64,000 nt of DNA from Leeuwenhoekiella sp044542075 (GTDB lineage Bacteria > Bacteroidota > Bacteroidia > Flavobacteriales > Flavobacteriaceae): positions 310,001 to 374,000 of the forward strand of contig NZ_JBITTU010000004.1 of the NCBI RefSeq assembly GCF_044542075.1, in the 5' to 3' direction. Position numbers and translations under genes: made by a program. The notes below the pieces were generated by a model. The model did not search any database and had not been told where the DNA came from. It worked only from the letters and a program-made list of their open reading frames with translations. This document shows positions 7,138 through 15,826 of the stretch, one piece after another (the stretch's first letter is position 1; the number at the start of each line of letters is the position of its first letter).

Positions 7138-8853
7138 ATGAGACTATTTGTTCATTTATGTGCGCTTACCCTCTTAGTGAATCTTACTTCACAAGTACAC
7201 GCACAAACCACAAACACTAAATTTAACGAGCGTTTTTCAACGCGTGCAGATGTTAGCATTAATGCAGATACACAGTATGCAGATGTGGTTATTGAAAATT
7301 GGAATAAAAATGAAGTTGCTGTAGAAGCAGTTATAGAATCTGATGATCTTTCTAAAGAAGAAATTAAAGAGCTACTTAAAGGTTGGCAGGTACAAGTACA
7401 AGGTAATAGTAATGCTGTGCAAATACTAAGCAGAGGAGCTCCTGCTGCAGTAAATATCGCTTTAAGTGATGTACAAATGCGGGGAGCTAATGATCTAATC
7501 GCATCGTCTATGCAGATGATGCAGCCTATGATGAAGAATATGCTGAGCCCTATGCTTGAGCAGTTTTCAGGAATGAAATTACCTGCGGAATATTATAAGG
7601 GAATGAAAAATATTTCATTTGATTACAATGCATACAAGCGGGATGGGGAGAAGTATTTAGAGCAGTATAAAAAGAAGATCGAAGCTAATTTTGGTGAAGA
7701 CTTTGATGCGGTGATGAAAAAATGGGAACGCAACAATCAAAAGAAAGTTGCTGCAGGACAAGGACTAGCCGGAAGTAGTCTATTAGGAATGCCAAAATCG
7801 CCATTCTCAAAGCAAATGAATTTTGATGCGGATGCCTATAAAAGAGATAAAAAAGGCTATGTATCTGCGATGAATAAAAAATATGGTACGAGTGTAAGTG
7901 TGTCACAGACCGATAAGTGGCGCGCAGATATGGAAGCCTGGGGAGCAGATTTTAATAAAGATATGAAAGCCTGGGGTGAGCGTTTTGGGAAACAGTTTGG
8001 TGGTTCTACCGAAGCTTTAGGGGCTAATTTCAGTAGAGCTTTAGAAAGCGATATGGCGGCTTTAGGACAAAATATAGGTAAAGCTATGGAAGGCTGGAGC
8101 GATAGTTTTGCTAAGAAGCTTGAGCAAATGGCAGAACAACAGGGAGGTAATCTTCAGAAAACGGTTACCCGTGATGCTAATGGTAATGTGAGCACGCAAA
8201 TGACTTATAGTTTTACGGGATCTAATGTTCCTAACGTAGCTAAACCTAAAGGATCATACAAACGTAAGATTGTGGTGCGTATGCCTAATGATGCTAAACT
8301 AGATCTTAATGTACGTCACGGTAATATAAAAATTGCTGAGGCTACTAATGCTAAAGTAAATTTGTCGCACGGTGATTTTATTGCCAACACCATTTCGGGA
8401 GATAAAACATTTATAAACGTAGCATATAGTCCTGTTGATGTGGCAACCTGGGATTATGGTACACTGCAGGCGAGTTATACAAAATCCTGTGTGATAGATA
8501 AGGCTAAAAGCATCAATATAAATTCAAGAGCAAGCAGTATTGTTATAAATGAATTACAAGATGCAGCGGTTATTACTGGTAGTTTTGGTGAGTTGTCAAT
8601 ACCTAAGTTGGGTAAAAATTTCAAGACTTTAAATATAAGCGTAGAGAATAGTGATGTGGTACTTAATCTGCCAGATACACCTTTCCATTTTAATTTTAAC
8701 GGTGTACGTAGTCGTTTAAATTATCCAAAAAGTTTAGATGCAAAAGTGATGGAAGGTTATAACAGCAGTATGGTAAATGGTTTTTACAAATCGAGAAATA
8801 CAGATAGTATTATTGCCATCTCTTCAAAATTTAGTGATATAGTTTTAAATTAG
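7138..8853 (+). CDS. secreted DUF4097-like protein with internal repeat
   Basis: The ATG at 7138 gives a good signal peptide (MRLFVHLCALTLLVNLTSQVHAQ), so I prefer it to starts inside the previous gene. The 571-residue product has an N-terminal part that looks like a DUF4097-type strand region (TRADVSINADTQYADVVIENWNK), a long helical insert at about residues 115-350, and a C-terminal beta-helix-like region (VRHGNIKIAEA, LSHGDFIA, GSFGELSIPKL) typical of putative auto-adhesin domains. The insert contains two related units of about 40 residues, at 159-199 and 227-266, each starting F-D-x-x-A-Y-K-R-D. It is the last gene of the ECF sigma operon and is probably a periplasmic or surface output or sensor of that stress system. 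Confidence 0.78.
   Translation: MRLFVHLCALTLLVNLTSQVHAQTTNTKFNERFSTRADVSINADTQYADVVIENWNKNEVAVEAVIESDDLSKEEIKELLKGWQVQVQGNSNAVQILSRGAPAAVNIALSDVQMRGANDLIASSMQMMQPMMKNMLSPMLEQFSGMKLPAEYYKGMKNISFDYNAYKRDGEKYLEQYKKKIEANFGEDFDAVMKKWERNNQKKVAAGQGLAGSSLLGMPKSPFSKQMNFDADAYKRDKKGYVSAMNKKYGTSVSVSQTDKWRADMEAWGADFNKDMKAWGERFGKQFGGSTEALGANFSRALESDMAALGQNIGKAMEGWSDSFAKKLEQMAEQQGGNLQKTVTRDANGNVSTQMTYSFTGSNVPNVAKPKGSYKRKIVVRMPNDAKLDLNVRHGNIKIAEATNAKVNLSHGDFIANTISGDKTFINVAYSPVDVATWDYGTLQASYTKSCVIDKAKSININSRASSIVINELQDAAVITGSFGELSIPKLGKNFKTLNISVENSDVVLNLPDTPFHFNFNGVRSRLNYPKSLDAKVMEGYNSSMVNGFYKSRNTDSIIAISSKFSDIVLN
7612..7935 (+). repeat. internal protein repeat (two units) in the DUF4097-like protein
   Basis: Unit 1 (residues about 159-199) and unit 2 (about 227-266) share the pattern F-D-x2-A-Y-K-R-D-x3-Y-x5-K-K-x8-12-K-W. 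They are separated by a glycine/serine-rich linker. The repeat is followed by Trp/Gly-rich helices (ADMEAWGADF, KDMKAWGERF). Confidence 0.7.
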
Positions 8854-8870
8854 TTTTAAGTTAATTGGTA

Positions 8871-8902
8871 AAAAGTCCGTTCCTGCCAGAACGGACTTTT
8901 TT
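8871..8902 (+). terminator. rho-independent terminator of the ECF sigma operon
   Basis: A 12-base perfect stem (AAAAGTCCGTTC with its complement) with a 6-base loop is followed by T's. The outer arm sequence AAAAGTCCGTT is nearly the same as in the terminator at 23968-24001. Confidence 0.88.
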
Positions 8903-8940
8903 GTGCTTAATAATTTCAATAGAATTGTATTTTTGAGCGT

Positions 8941-9639
8941 ATGCAAACACGAGATTTTTCAGCAGAATTAAGCAAATTAACTTCCGGTTTTACGCCGATA
9001 ATTGACACCACTTATAAAGCGGAAGATTATAAATTTCTTGATCTTTCGGTAACCAACCCGATTTTAAAAGAAGTAGATACAAGCTCTGCGGGAGTAATAC
9101 AACTTTACATAAATACTTATTTGTCTAAAGTAGATGGAACTATCGCTTATGGTGGGTATTTAGAAAAGCGTAGTATTTACGACCGAAGCCTTTATTTTAG
9201 TAATACAGATGCAGTGCTAAAGCGTAATATACATTTGGGTCTTGACATCTGGTGTCCTCAAGGTACAGCGGTTTTAGTACCTGTAAAAGGTATCGTACAT
9301 AGCTTTAAAGATAACCGCAATCACGGCGATTACGGGCCGTGTATCGTTTTAGAACATCGTTTTGAAAATCTTACATTTTACACACTTTACGGCCATTTAA
9401 CTCGATCTTCTTTATCTAATTTAAGCATAGGACAAATGTTTGAGGCTGGTGAAATCCTGGCCCATCTTGGCGTACCCGAAGAAAATGGCGATTATGCTCC
9501 GCATTTACACTTTCAGATTATTCGAGATATACAAGATAATAGGGGTGATTATCCGGGAGTGTCTACGCTTCAGAATCTAGATTTTTACAAGAAAAATTGT
9601 CCCGATCCGCAACTACTACTTAAATTTAATACGCTGTAG
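8941..9639 (+). CDS. M23 family metallopeptidase without a signal peptide
   Basis: A 232-residue LytM/M23 peptidase. Zinc ligands are visible: His98 and Asp102 (HLGLD) and His190 in PHLHF (the HxH pair 188/190), with the GHL motif at 151-153. M23 enzymes cut peptide bonds in peptidoglycan or glycine-rich peptides. The first 30 residues (MQTRDFSAELSKLTSGF) are polar, so no Sec or lipoprotein signal is seen; the enzyme would stay in the cytoplasm unless exported another way or annotated from a different start. Domain fusions of this peptidase type with aminotransferases are known in Bacteroidota, but this copy is alone. It lies between two terminator- or leader-separated units and appears monocistronic. 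Confidence 0.85.
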   Translation: MQTRDFSAELSKLTSGFTPIIDTTYKAEDYKFLDLSVTNPILKEVDTSSAGVIQLYINTYLSKVDGTIAYGGYLEKRSIYDRSLYFSNTDAVLKRNIHLGLDIWCPQGTAVLVPVKGIVHSFKDNRNHGDYGPCIVLEHRFENLTFYTLYGHLTRSSLSNLSIGQMFEAGEILAHLGVPEENGDYAPHLHFQIIRDIQDNRGDYPGVSTLQNLDFYKKNCPDPQLLLKFNTL

Positions 9640-9928
9640 ATTTAGATAAAATCAATTTCAGTTTCCGCAACTTCTTCAATATAAAATGACATAATAGTTT
9701 CAAAAAACTACTATTTCTTAAGGATTACTATTGTTAAAAAATTAAGATGAAAGTAGGTAACTAACCGTAAATGATGTTATTTAAGTAAAATACTGTTAAG
9801 ATAGTATTAGGTTAAGCTAAGATAAAGTTAAAAAAGGATTTAGATCCCTGCTAATTTTATTCCGCAGTTAATGATTCCCTAAGGGGTTATTAATTCTCAC
9901 GAAGCAACTAACCTAAACTGTCTAACAA
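9640..9928 (+). promoter_or_regulatory. long leader of the first SusC/SusD operon
   Basis: About 290 bases without a gene. TAATTTTA at 9852-9859 matches 7 of 8 bases of the Bacteroidota -7 box and would give a 60-70 base leader. A small CCCTAAGGGG hairpin follows at about 9877-9886. I see no operator that can be assigned. Confidence 0.3.
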
Positions 9929-12925
9929 ATGAGTCAAAAATTAAATCAATTAGTAGTAGCTAAGCGTAAGGCTTATAAAAACAATGGACATCTTCTCTTT
10001 GGTCTATTTTTACTGTGTTCTTTTATTACCCATTCACAACGTACACTTACAGGAACGGTAAAAGATGATAATGGAGTTTTACTCCCTGGTGTTAACGTAA
10101 AGGAGAAAGGTGTTTCAAACGGTTATATCACAGATTTTGATGGTAATTTTCAGTTAACCACCCAAAATGAGGCTGCAGTTTTAATATTCTCGTATGTAGG
10201 ATTTGAAACTTTAGAAGTATCAACACAAGGTAAAACAGAATTTAATATCACATTAAAAGAAAACCTTGAGGCTCTTTCTGAAGTCGTGGTTATAGGTTAT
10301 GGTACACAAAAGCGCGCCGATGTAACCAGTGCAGTGGCTAGTGTAAAGTCTGAAGACTTTATAGAAGGTAACGTGCGTGACGCAGCCCAACTTGTACAGG
10401 GTAAAGTAGCCGGTCTTTCGGTTTCTGCACCTTCTGGAGATCCTACAGCGGGTACGCAAATACAATTAAGAGGTATTGCATCACTTAATGGCAGCAGCGC
10501 TCCTTTAATTCTTGTAGATGGTGTTCCCGGAAGTTTACAAACTGTTGCTCCCGAAGATATTGCTTCTATAGACGTTCTTAAAGATGGGTCTGCGACTGCT
10601 ATTTATGGTACTCGGGGTACAAACGGTGTGATCATTATTACTACCAAAGGGGCAAATAATGATATGCAAAATACAATCGAATATACAGGAAATGTGTCCT
10701 TTCAATCTATTAGTAACAATCTCGACTTCTTAAATGCTTCAGAACTTAGAGAGAAGTATGCTGAGGGTTATACGTTTACCGGAGCTAATTTTGAAGATTT
10801 TGGTTCAGATACAGACTGGTTAGATGAGATTACTCAAAATGCTGTAAGTACTGTGCACAATGTACTTTTTAGGGGCGGAAACAAAACAACAAACCTGAGT
10901 GCTTCGGTTAATTACAGAAACCTGGAAGGAATTTTTATAAATACCAATAACAAACGCTATACCGGTCGTATAGATGTCAACCACGCGATGTTTGACAATA
11001 AATTGAAAGCCAATTTTAATGTTGTTCTCAGTGAACAGGAATTTTATACCGGTGGCGATGGTTACAGTTTTAACCCGTATGTGTATCGCCAGGCGCTAAT
11101 ACATAATCCTACTGAGCCCGTGCGTAACGAAGATGGGAGCTGGTTTGAAAGAGATGTGTATTTATACGACAACCCGGTCGCTTACCTAAAAGAGACAGAC
11201 GGTCAAAACCGTTACCGCAATACGCGATTTACAGGAAGTTTAGCTTATTCTCCAATAGAAGATTTAACCATTCAAGGTTTATATACGCGTAAAGGAAATT
11301 CAAATATACGAGGCTATTACGAGAGTAAGAATCACGTTTCTACTACAAAAAATGGTGTTGAAGGCTATGCTTCAAGAGGTACCGATGATTATGTGGGAGA
11401 TTATGGGCAGATTACCTTAGACTACAAGAAAAATTTTGGTCTTCATAAAATCACAGCGCTTGCGGGTTATAACTATGAGAAAAATGTAAACGAAGGTTTT
11501 TATGCAAATAACCGCAACTTCCCATCAGATGCATATACTTATAACAATCTTGGTATTGGGCAAGGACTTCCGTTAGGTGAAGCAGGTATGGGAAGTTATA
11601 AAAACTCAGACAAGCTCATCGCATTTTTTGGACGGTTAACGTACAACTACGATGATAAATATCTGTTTATGGCAAGTTTACGTCATGAAGGTTCGTCTCG
11701 TTTTGGCGCAGATAACAAATGGGGAAGTTTTCCGGGAGTATCTGCAGGATGGCGTATTAATGAGGAAGAATTTATGAAAGATGCCAAGTGGGTAAACAAC
11801 CTTAAATTAAGAGGAGGTTTTGGTATCACAGGTATTAATGCAGGAAGTTCGTATCAATCTCTAAGTAGCTTAAATTATAGTAACTATTTTTATTACAACG
11901 GCAGGTGGTTACGCGAATTAATTCCGTCAAGAAATCCAAATCCGGATCTTAAATGGGAGAAAAAAGAAGAATTTAATATAGGTCTTGATTTCGACCTATT
12001 TGATGGTCGCTTAAGCGGTGCATTAGATTATTACAACCGTCACACTAAAGATGCACTCTATAATTACGATGTACCCACACCTCCCTATTTGTACAGCAGT
12101 ATAACGGCTAACGTTGCTGAGGTAAGTAATGTAGGTTTTGAAGCCTTACTTACTATTTTACCGGTACAGACCGAAAACTTCAACTGGAATTCAACATTTA
12201 CCTATTCTACAAATAAAAATGAGTTAGTGTCTTTATCTAATGATCAGTTTCAGACAACAAATGATTTTTTCTACACCGGTTACACGGGTGAGCCCATTCA
12301 ACTTTCTACGCACATCGTACAGGTAGGAGAGAGCATCGGTAATTTCTACGGATTAAAAAGTGTAGATATTTCAGATGAGGGAATCTGGTTAGTAGAGAAT
12401 GCTGACGTGGAGATTATACCTGCTACAGAATCTTCTACTGCAGACCGCCAGGTTTTAGGAAACGGGTTACCTAAACATTATTTAAGCTGGAATAATACCT
12501 TCAATTATAAAAACTGGGATTTAAATGTGAATATGCGTGGAGCTTTTGGGTTTCAGATATTAAACTTTTCAAGAATGTTTTATGAGAATCCTACCATAGG
12601 TTACAATGTTCTGGATACTGCTTTTGATGAGGTATATGGTAAAGCTGTGCTCTCTGATGTTCAGCGATTTGTGAGTTACTATGTTGAAGATGGTGATTAC
12701 TGGAAAATAGATAACGTGACTTTAGGATATACCGTTAATACAGATAAAAGTGACATCATTAAGCGCTTGCGGTTATTTGCGTCTGGTTTAAATCTTGTAA
12801 CACTTACTGGCTACAAAGGTATTGACCCTGAGGTTAACAGATCTGGCTTATCTCCGGGTAATGATGAGCGGGATAAATATCCTACCACACGCACATTTAG
12901 TTTAGGAGTGAACGTAACGTTTTAA
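9929..12925 (+). CDS. SusC/RagA family TonB-dependent outer-membrane receptor
   Basis: A 998-residue outer-membrane transporter. After a basic N-terminus and signal segment (about residues 18-36, ending THSQ) comes a carboxypeptidase-regulatory-like domain (LTGTVKDDNGVLLPGVNV, about 38-112). The TonB box/plug start VVVIGYGTQKRADVTSAV is next, then the plug with LRGIASLNGSSAPLILVDGV and IDVLKDGSATAIYGTRGTNG. The rest is a 22-strand-type barrel ending in FSLGVNVTF with the terminal Phe. With the SusD partner 10 bases downstream it imports an oligosaccharide (or peptide) using TonB energy. The substrate is unknown; the DUF5695-like gene nearby is the only enzyme in the locus. Confidence 0.95.
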   Translation: MSQKLNQLVVAKRKAYKNNGHLLFGLFLLCSFITHSQRTLTGTVKDDNGVLLPGVNVKEKGVSNGYITDFDGNFQLTTQNEAAVLIFSYVGFETLEVSTQGKTEFNITLKENLEALSEVVVIGYGTQKRADVTSAVASVKSEDFIEGNVRDAAQLVQGKVAGLSVSAPSGDPTAGTQIQLRGIASLNGSSAPLILVDGVPGSLQTVAPEDIASIDVLKDGSATAIYGTRGTNGVIIITTKGANNDMQNTIEYTGNVSFQSISNNLDFLNASELREKYAEGYTFTGANFEDFGSDTDWLDEITQNAVSTVHNVLFRGGNKTTNLSASVNYRNLEGIFINTNNKRYTGRIDVNHAMFDNKLKANFNVVLSEQEFYTGGDGYSFNPYVYRQALIHNPTEPVRNEDGSWFERDVYLYDNPVAYLKETDGQNRYRNTRFTGSLAYSPIEDLTIQGLYTRKGNSNIRGYYESKNHVSTTKNGVEGYASRGTDDYVGDYGQITLDYKKNFGLHKITALAGYNYEKNVNEGFYANNRNFPSDAYTYNNLGIGQGLPLGEAGMGSYKNSDKLIAFFGRLTYNYDDKYLFMASLRHEGSSRFGADNKWGSFPGVSAGWRINEEEFMKDAKWVNNLKLRGGFGITGINAGSSYQSLSSLNYSNYFYYNGRWLRELIPSRNPNPDLKWEKKEEFNIGLDFDLFDGRLSGALDYYNRHTKDALYNYDVPTPPYLYSSITANVAEVSNVGFEALLTILPVQTENFNWNSTFTYSTNKNELVSLSNDQFQTTNDFFYTGYTGEPIQLSTHIVQVGESIGNFYGLKSVDISDEGIWLVENADVEIIPATESSTADRQVLGNGLPKHYLSWNNTFNYKNWDLNVNMRGAFGFQILNFSRMFYENPTIGYNVLDTAFDEVYGKAVLSDVQRFVSYYVEDGDYWKIDNVTLGYTVNTDKSDIIKRLRLFASGLNLVTLTGYKGIDPEVNRSGLSPGNDERDKYPTTRTFSLGVNVTF

Positions 12926-12935
12926 TAAAAAGACT

Positions 12936-14537
12936 ATGAAAACTATATTTAAGCATATCGTATTAAAAAGATCATTTACAATGCCGGTTTTGGGGTTGTT
13001 TGTTTCCCTATCATTTTTAGCCTGTACAAATCTTGAAGAAGAGGTATTTTCAGAAATCACCGAAGATTCATTTGTCCCTGCAGATGAGGATATTGTAGCA
13101 TTAACGGCTTCTGCCTATACGCCTTTACGCTATATTATGAGCTGGCAGGGGTTGTTTGATGTGCAGGAAGAGTCTGGTGATACCTTTATAACCCCTACGC
13201 GACCTAACGGTTGGGATGACGGTGGTACGTACAAAAGAATGCATTTTCACACGTGGGATGAGACGCAATATCAACCAAGAAATACGTGGCTCACTTGCTT
13301 TAGAGGTGTAAATAATATCAACAGGGTGATTTCACAGCTAGAGTCTGGCTCCCTTCCTGTAACCCCAGAACAGGCCGCAACAGTAATTTCAGAATTGAGA
13401 GCGTTACGAGGATTGTATTATTCAATATTATTAGATACCCACGGGAATGTGCCAATACTCAAAGATTTTAGTGATGAAATTCCGCAACAAAGCACGCGGC
13501 AGCAAGTGTATGATTTTGTAGTTTCAGAACTTACTGAAGTTATTCCTGATCTTTCTGAAACCGTAGATGCTACTACCTATGGCAGATTAACGAAGTACGC
13601 CGCTATGCAAATTTTAGCTCGGGTATATTTAAATGCTGAGGTGTACACAGGTACTGCAAAATGGGCAGAATGTTTAGCGCTTTGTAATCAAATTATAGAT
13701 TCTGGGGCTTATAAATTAGATATTGACTACGGTGCGATTTTTACTACTGAAAATCAAAACTCTCCGGAAATTGTTTTTGCTATTCCATACGATCAAATCT
13801 ATGCAGGAGAGTGGAATCAACACATGAAAATGTTACTGCCCAGTCACCGCGATGTTTTTAAGATGCAATCACAGCCCTGGGGAGGGAGCAGTGCAAATCC
13901 GCAAATTATTAATAGTTATGAAAATGGTGATAAACGTCTTGACGAAACCTGGCTTAAGGGAGATCAAAAAAATGCAGATACCGGTGAGACTTTATTTACG
14001 CTGGTAAATTTTATGCCCAGTATTTATTTCTGTGAATTTGAAGAAGGTTTACGTTGTCATAAATATGACATTGCCCCGGGATCTAACAGTAGATTAAGTA
14101 ATGATTTTCCCATGTTTAGATATACAGATGTTTTAATGATGAAGGCTGAAACGCTATTGCGTACAAACCGTGCAGATGAGGCAGCTTTAATTGTAAGTAA
14201 TATACGGAGCAGAGCTTTTGATAATGCTGAAGATGCAATAGTTACTGGTGCAGAGTTAATTGGTGATACAACGGTAGAATATGGTGTTTTAGGTGAGGAC
14301 GGTAGTGTTACTGATGCCGGAGACACGACACCGGTTATCTACGGCAGGTTTTTAGATGAACTAGCCTGGGAGTTTACAGCTGAAGCGCGACGTAGAACAG
14401 ATATGATTCGTTTTGGAGTATACCAGACAAAAAGCTGGTACAACCACACTCCTAAAGGTAATCATACCACACTTTTCCCAATAGGATTAGAAGAGTTAAA
14501 TACAAATCCTAACCTAAAACAAAATATAGGATACTAA
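12936..14537 (+). CDS. SusD/RagB family nutrient-binding lipoprotein
   Basis: A 533-residue lipoprotein (lipobox SFLAC, Cys30; an alternative start is the Met at residue 16). The N-terminal TPR-like helices contain TWLTCFRGVNNINRVI, the family motif for the helical scaffold, followed by ELRALRGLYYSILLD. The C-terminal SusD domain has FPMFRYTDVLMMKAETLLR and LAWEFTAEARRRTDMIRFG. It forms the lid over the SusC barrel and binds the ligand at the cell surface. The gene lies 10 bases after susC and is followed by a strong terminator, so the transporter operon contains only these two genes. Confidence 0.95.
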   Translation: MKTIFKHIVLKRSFTMPVLGLFVSLSFLACTNLEEEVFSEITEDSFVPADEDIVALTASAYTPLRYIMSWQGLFDVQEESGDTFITPTRPNGWDDGGTYKRMHFHTWDETQYQPRNTWLTCFRGVNNINRVISQLESGSLPVTPEQAATVISELRALRGLYYSILLDTHGNVPILKDFSDEIPQQSTRQQVYDFVVSELTEVIPDLSETVDATTYGRLTKYAAMQILARVYLNAEVYTGTAKWAECLALCNQIIDSGAYKLDIDYGAIFTTENQNSPEIVFAIPYDQIYAGEWNQHMKMLLPSHRDVFKMQSQPWGGSSANPQIINSYENGDKRLDETWLKGDQKNADTGETLFTLVNFMPSIYFCEFEEGLRCHKYDIAPGSNSRLSNDFPMFRYTDVLMMKAETLLRTNRADEAALIVSNIRSRAFDNAEDAIVTGAELIGDTTVEYGVLGEDGSVTDAGDTTPVIYGRFLDELAWEFTAEARRRTDMIRFGVYQTKSWYNHTPKGNHTTLFPIGLEELNTNPNLKQNIGY

Positions 14538-14566
14538 ATTTTTTATTTATCTGAATAGCTGAAGAG

Positions 14567-14595
14567 GCGAACAATTTTAAAATTGTTCGCTTTTT
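14567..14595. terminator. bidirectional terminator after susD
   Basis: A 24-base perfect palindrome (GCGAACAATTTT and its complement) is followed by TTTTT. It lies between convergent susD and the AraC regulator gene. Confidence 0.87.
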
Positions 14596-14618
14596 CTATT
14601 TGAAAATTTTGAGTTCAG

Positions 14619-15461
14619 TTACATACTTAAACGAAACTGCGTAGGTGTCATTGCTTTAATCTCTTTAAATTTTCTGTTGAAATTAGCTATATTCTGAAAA
14701 CCGCAACGCTCAGAGACTTCAGCAATAGGTAGTTCTTTCTCCTTATAAAGCAGCTTACAGGCATACTCAATACGCAACTCAATTAAAAACTGAAGAAAGG
14801 TTTTATTAGTACGTTTTTTAAAATATCTGCAGAATGCATTCTTACTCATATTTGCTTTTTCAGCAATTGTCTCTAATGTGATAGGTTCTTGAAAATGATC
14901 TAGAGTGTATTGAAAAACATCACTCATACGTTTACCTTCAACTTCTGTATATTTTTTGTGATAGACAAAGGATGATAGCGGCTTTTTATCTGCTCTTAAA
15001 ATAATCTCAAGTATTTGCAACAAATTTGCAATACGCTCAATACGGTTTTGATATTTTAATTTATTAAATTTTTTAAGCAGTTTATTTTTACAGGAAGTTA
15101 TTTTAATTCCATACTCAGACTCATCAAAAAAGCTGTCGATTTCAGATAAATCAGTAAGCTTAAAGAACTCTTTTCCGAAAGAATGTTTAGTGAAAAATAG
15201 CGTGTACATAACTGATAAATCATTAGTGTTATTATCACTTCTGAACACGTGTGGAATATGCTCTCCTATTATTAGTATGTCATTTTCCTGGTATTCATTT
15301 ATTGTATCTCCCAAGATTAAACTTCCAGATCCTTTAACAATATAACTTATCTGTATTTCTTCATGTTCATGAAGTTTATCATAAAAAAAATGCTCCCGAT
15401 CTTCTTGATAAACAAGAGCTTCTTTACCGGGTTTTGGGATTTTAAAAGGAAGAACTTTCAT
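14619..15461 (-). CDS. AraC family transcriptional regulator with cupin domain
   Basis: A 280-residue regulator. The N-terminal half is a cupin (HEEIQISYIVKGSGSLILGD, residues about 32-85) that would bind a sugar or similar effector. The C-terminal 100 residues carry the two HTH motifs of AraC (LETIAEKANMSKNAFCRYFK and the second one ending in CGFQNIANFNRKFK). It lies between susD (convergent) and the DUF5695-like gene (divergent), so it most likely controls this glycan locus. Its 365-base upstream gap is shared with the divergent gene and probably holds its sites. Confidence 0.9.
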   Translation of the reverse strand: MKVLPFKIPKPGKEALVYQEDREHFFYDKLHEHEEIQISYIVKGSGSLILGDTINEYQENDILIIGEHIPHVFRSDNNTNDLSVMYTLFFTKHSFGKEFFKLTDLSEIDSFFDESEYGIKITSCKNKLLKKFNKLKYQNRIERIANLLQILEIILRADKKPLSSFVYHKKYTEVEGKRMSDVFQYTLDHFQEPITLETIAEKANMSKNAFCRYFKKRTNKTFLQFLIELRIEYACKLLYKEKELPIAEVSERCGFQNIANFNRKFKEIKAMTPTQFRLSM

Positions 15462-15826
15462 AAGTAGGGGAATTATTAATAAGTATATTGTAGAAATTAC
15501 ACTTATTTATAATGCAAGTCAATACATGAGATAATTTAGTATCAATATCGGTTACTTATGGCGCTATTTTTAGGTCTTTTAAGACTCGATTCTAAAAATC
15601 ATTAGAGGCATAATTTTAAATGTTTCCGATACATTGATATCACATTGGCGATTTTAGTAGAAGAGATCATAATTTCAGGGTAATATACTATGCGCATCAG
15701 CTAACATCAGCACAAATAAAATCTGTAGGAATCTTTTATTTTAGGGGGGTGTTTAGAATTAATAGACATCTCATTTAAAGAAATTTCTATTTACACAACC
15801 GTAAAGCTCAATAAATCAATTTAAGA
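15462..15826. other. 365-bp divergent intergenic region
   Basis: AT-rich gap between the divergent AraC and DUF5695-like genes. I see no gene, no RNA element and no convincing TAnnTTTG box. A weak dyad GTCTT-TT-AAGAC lies at 15574-15585. It must contain both promoters. Confidence 0.5.
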
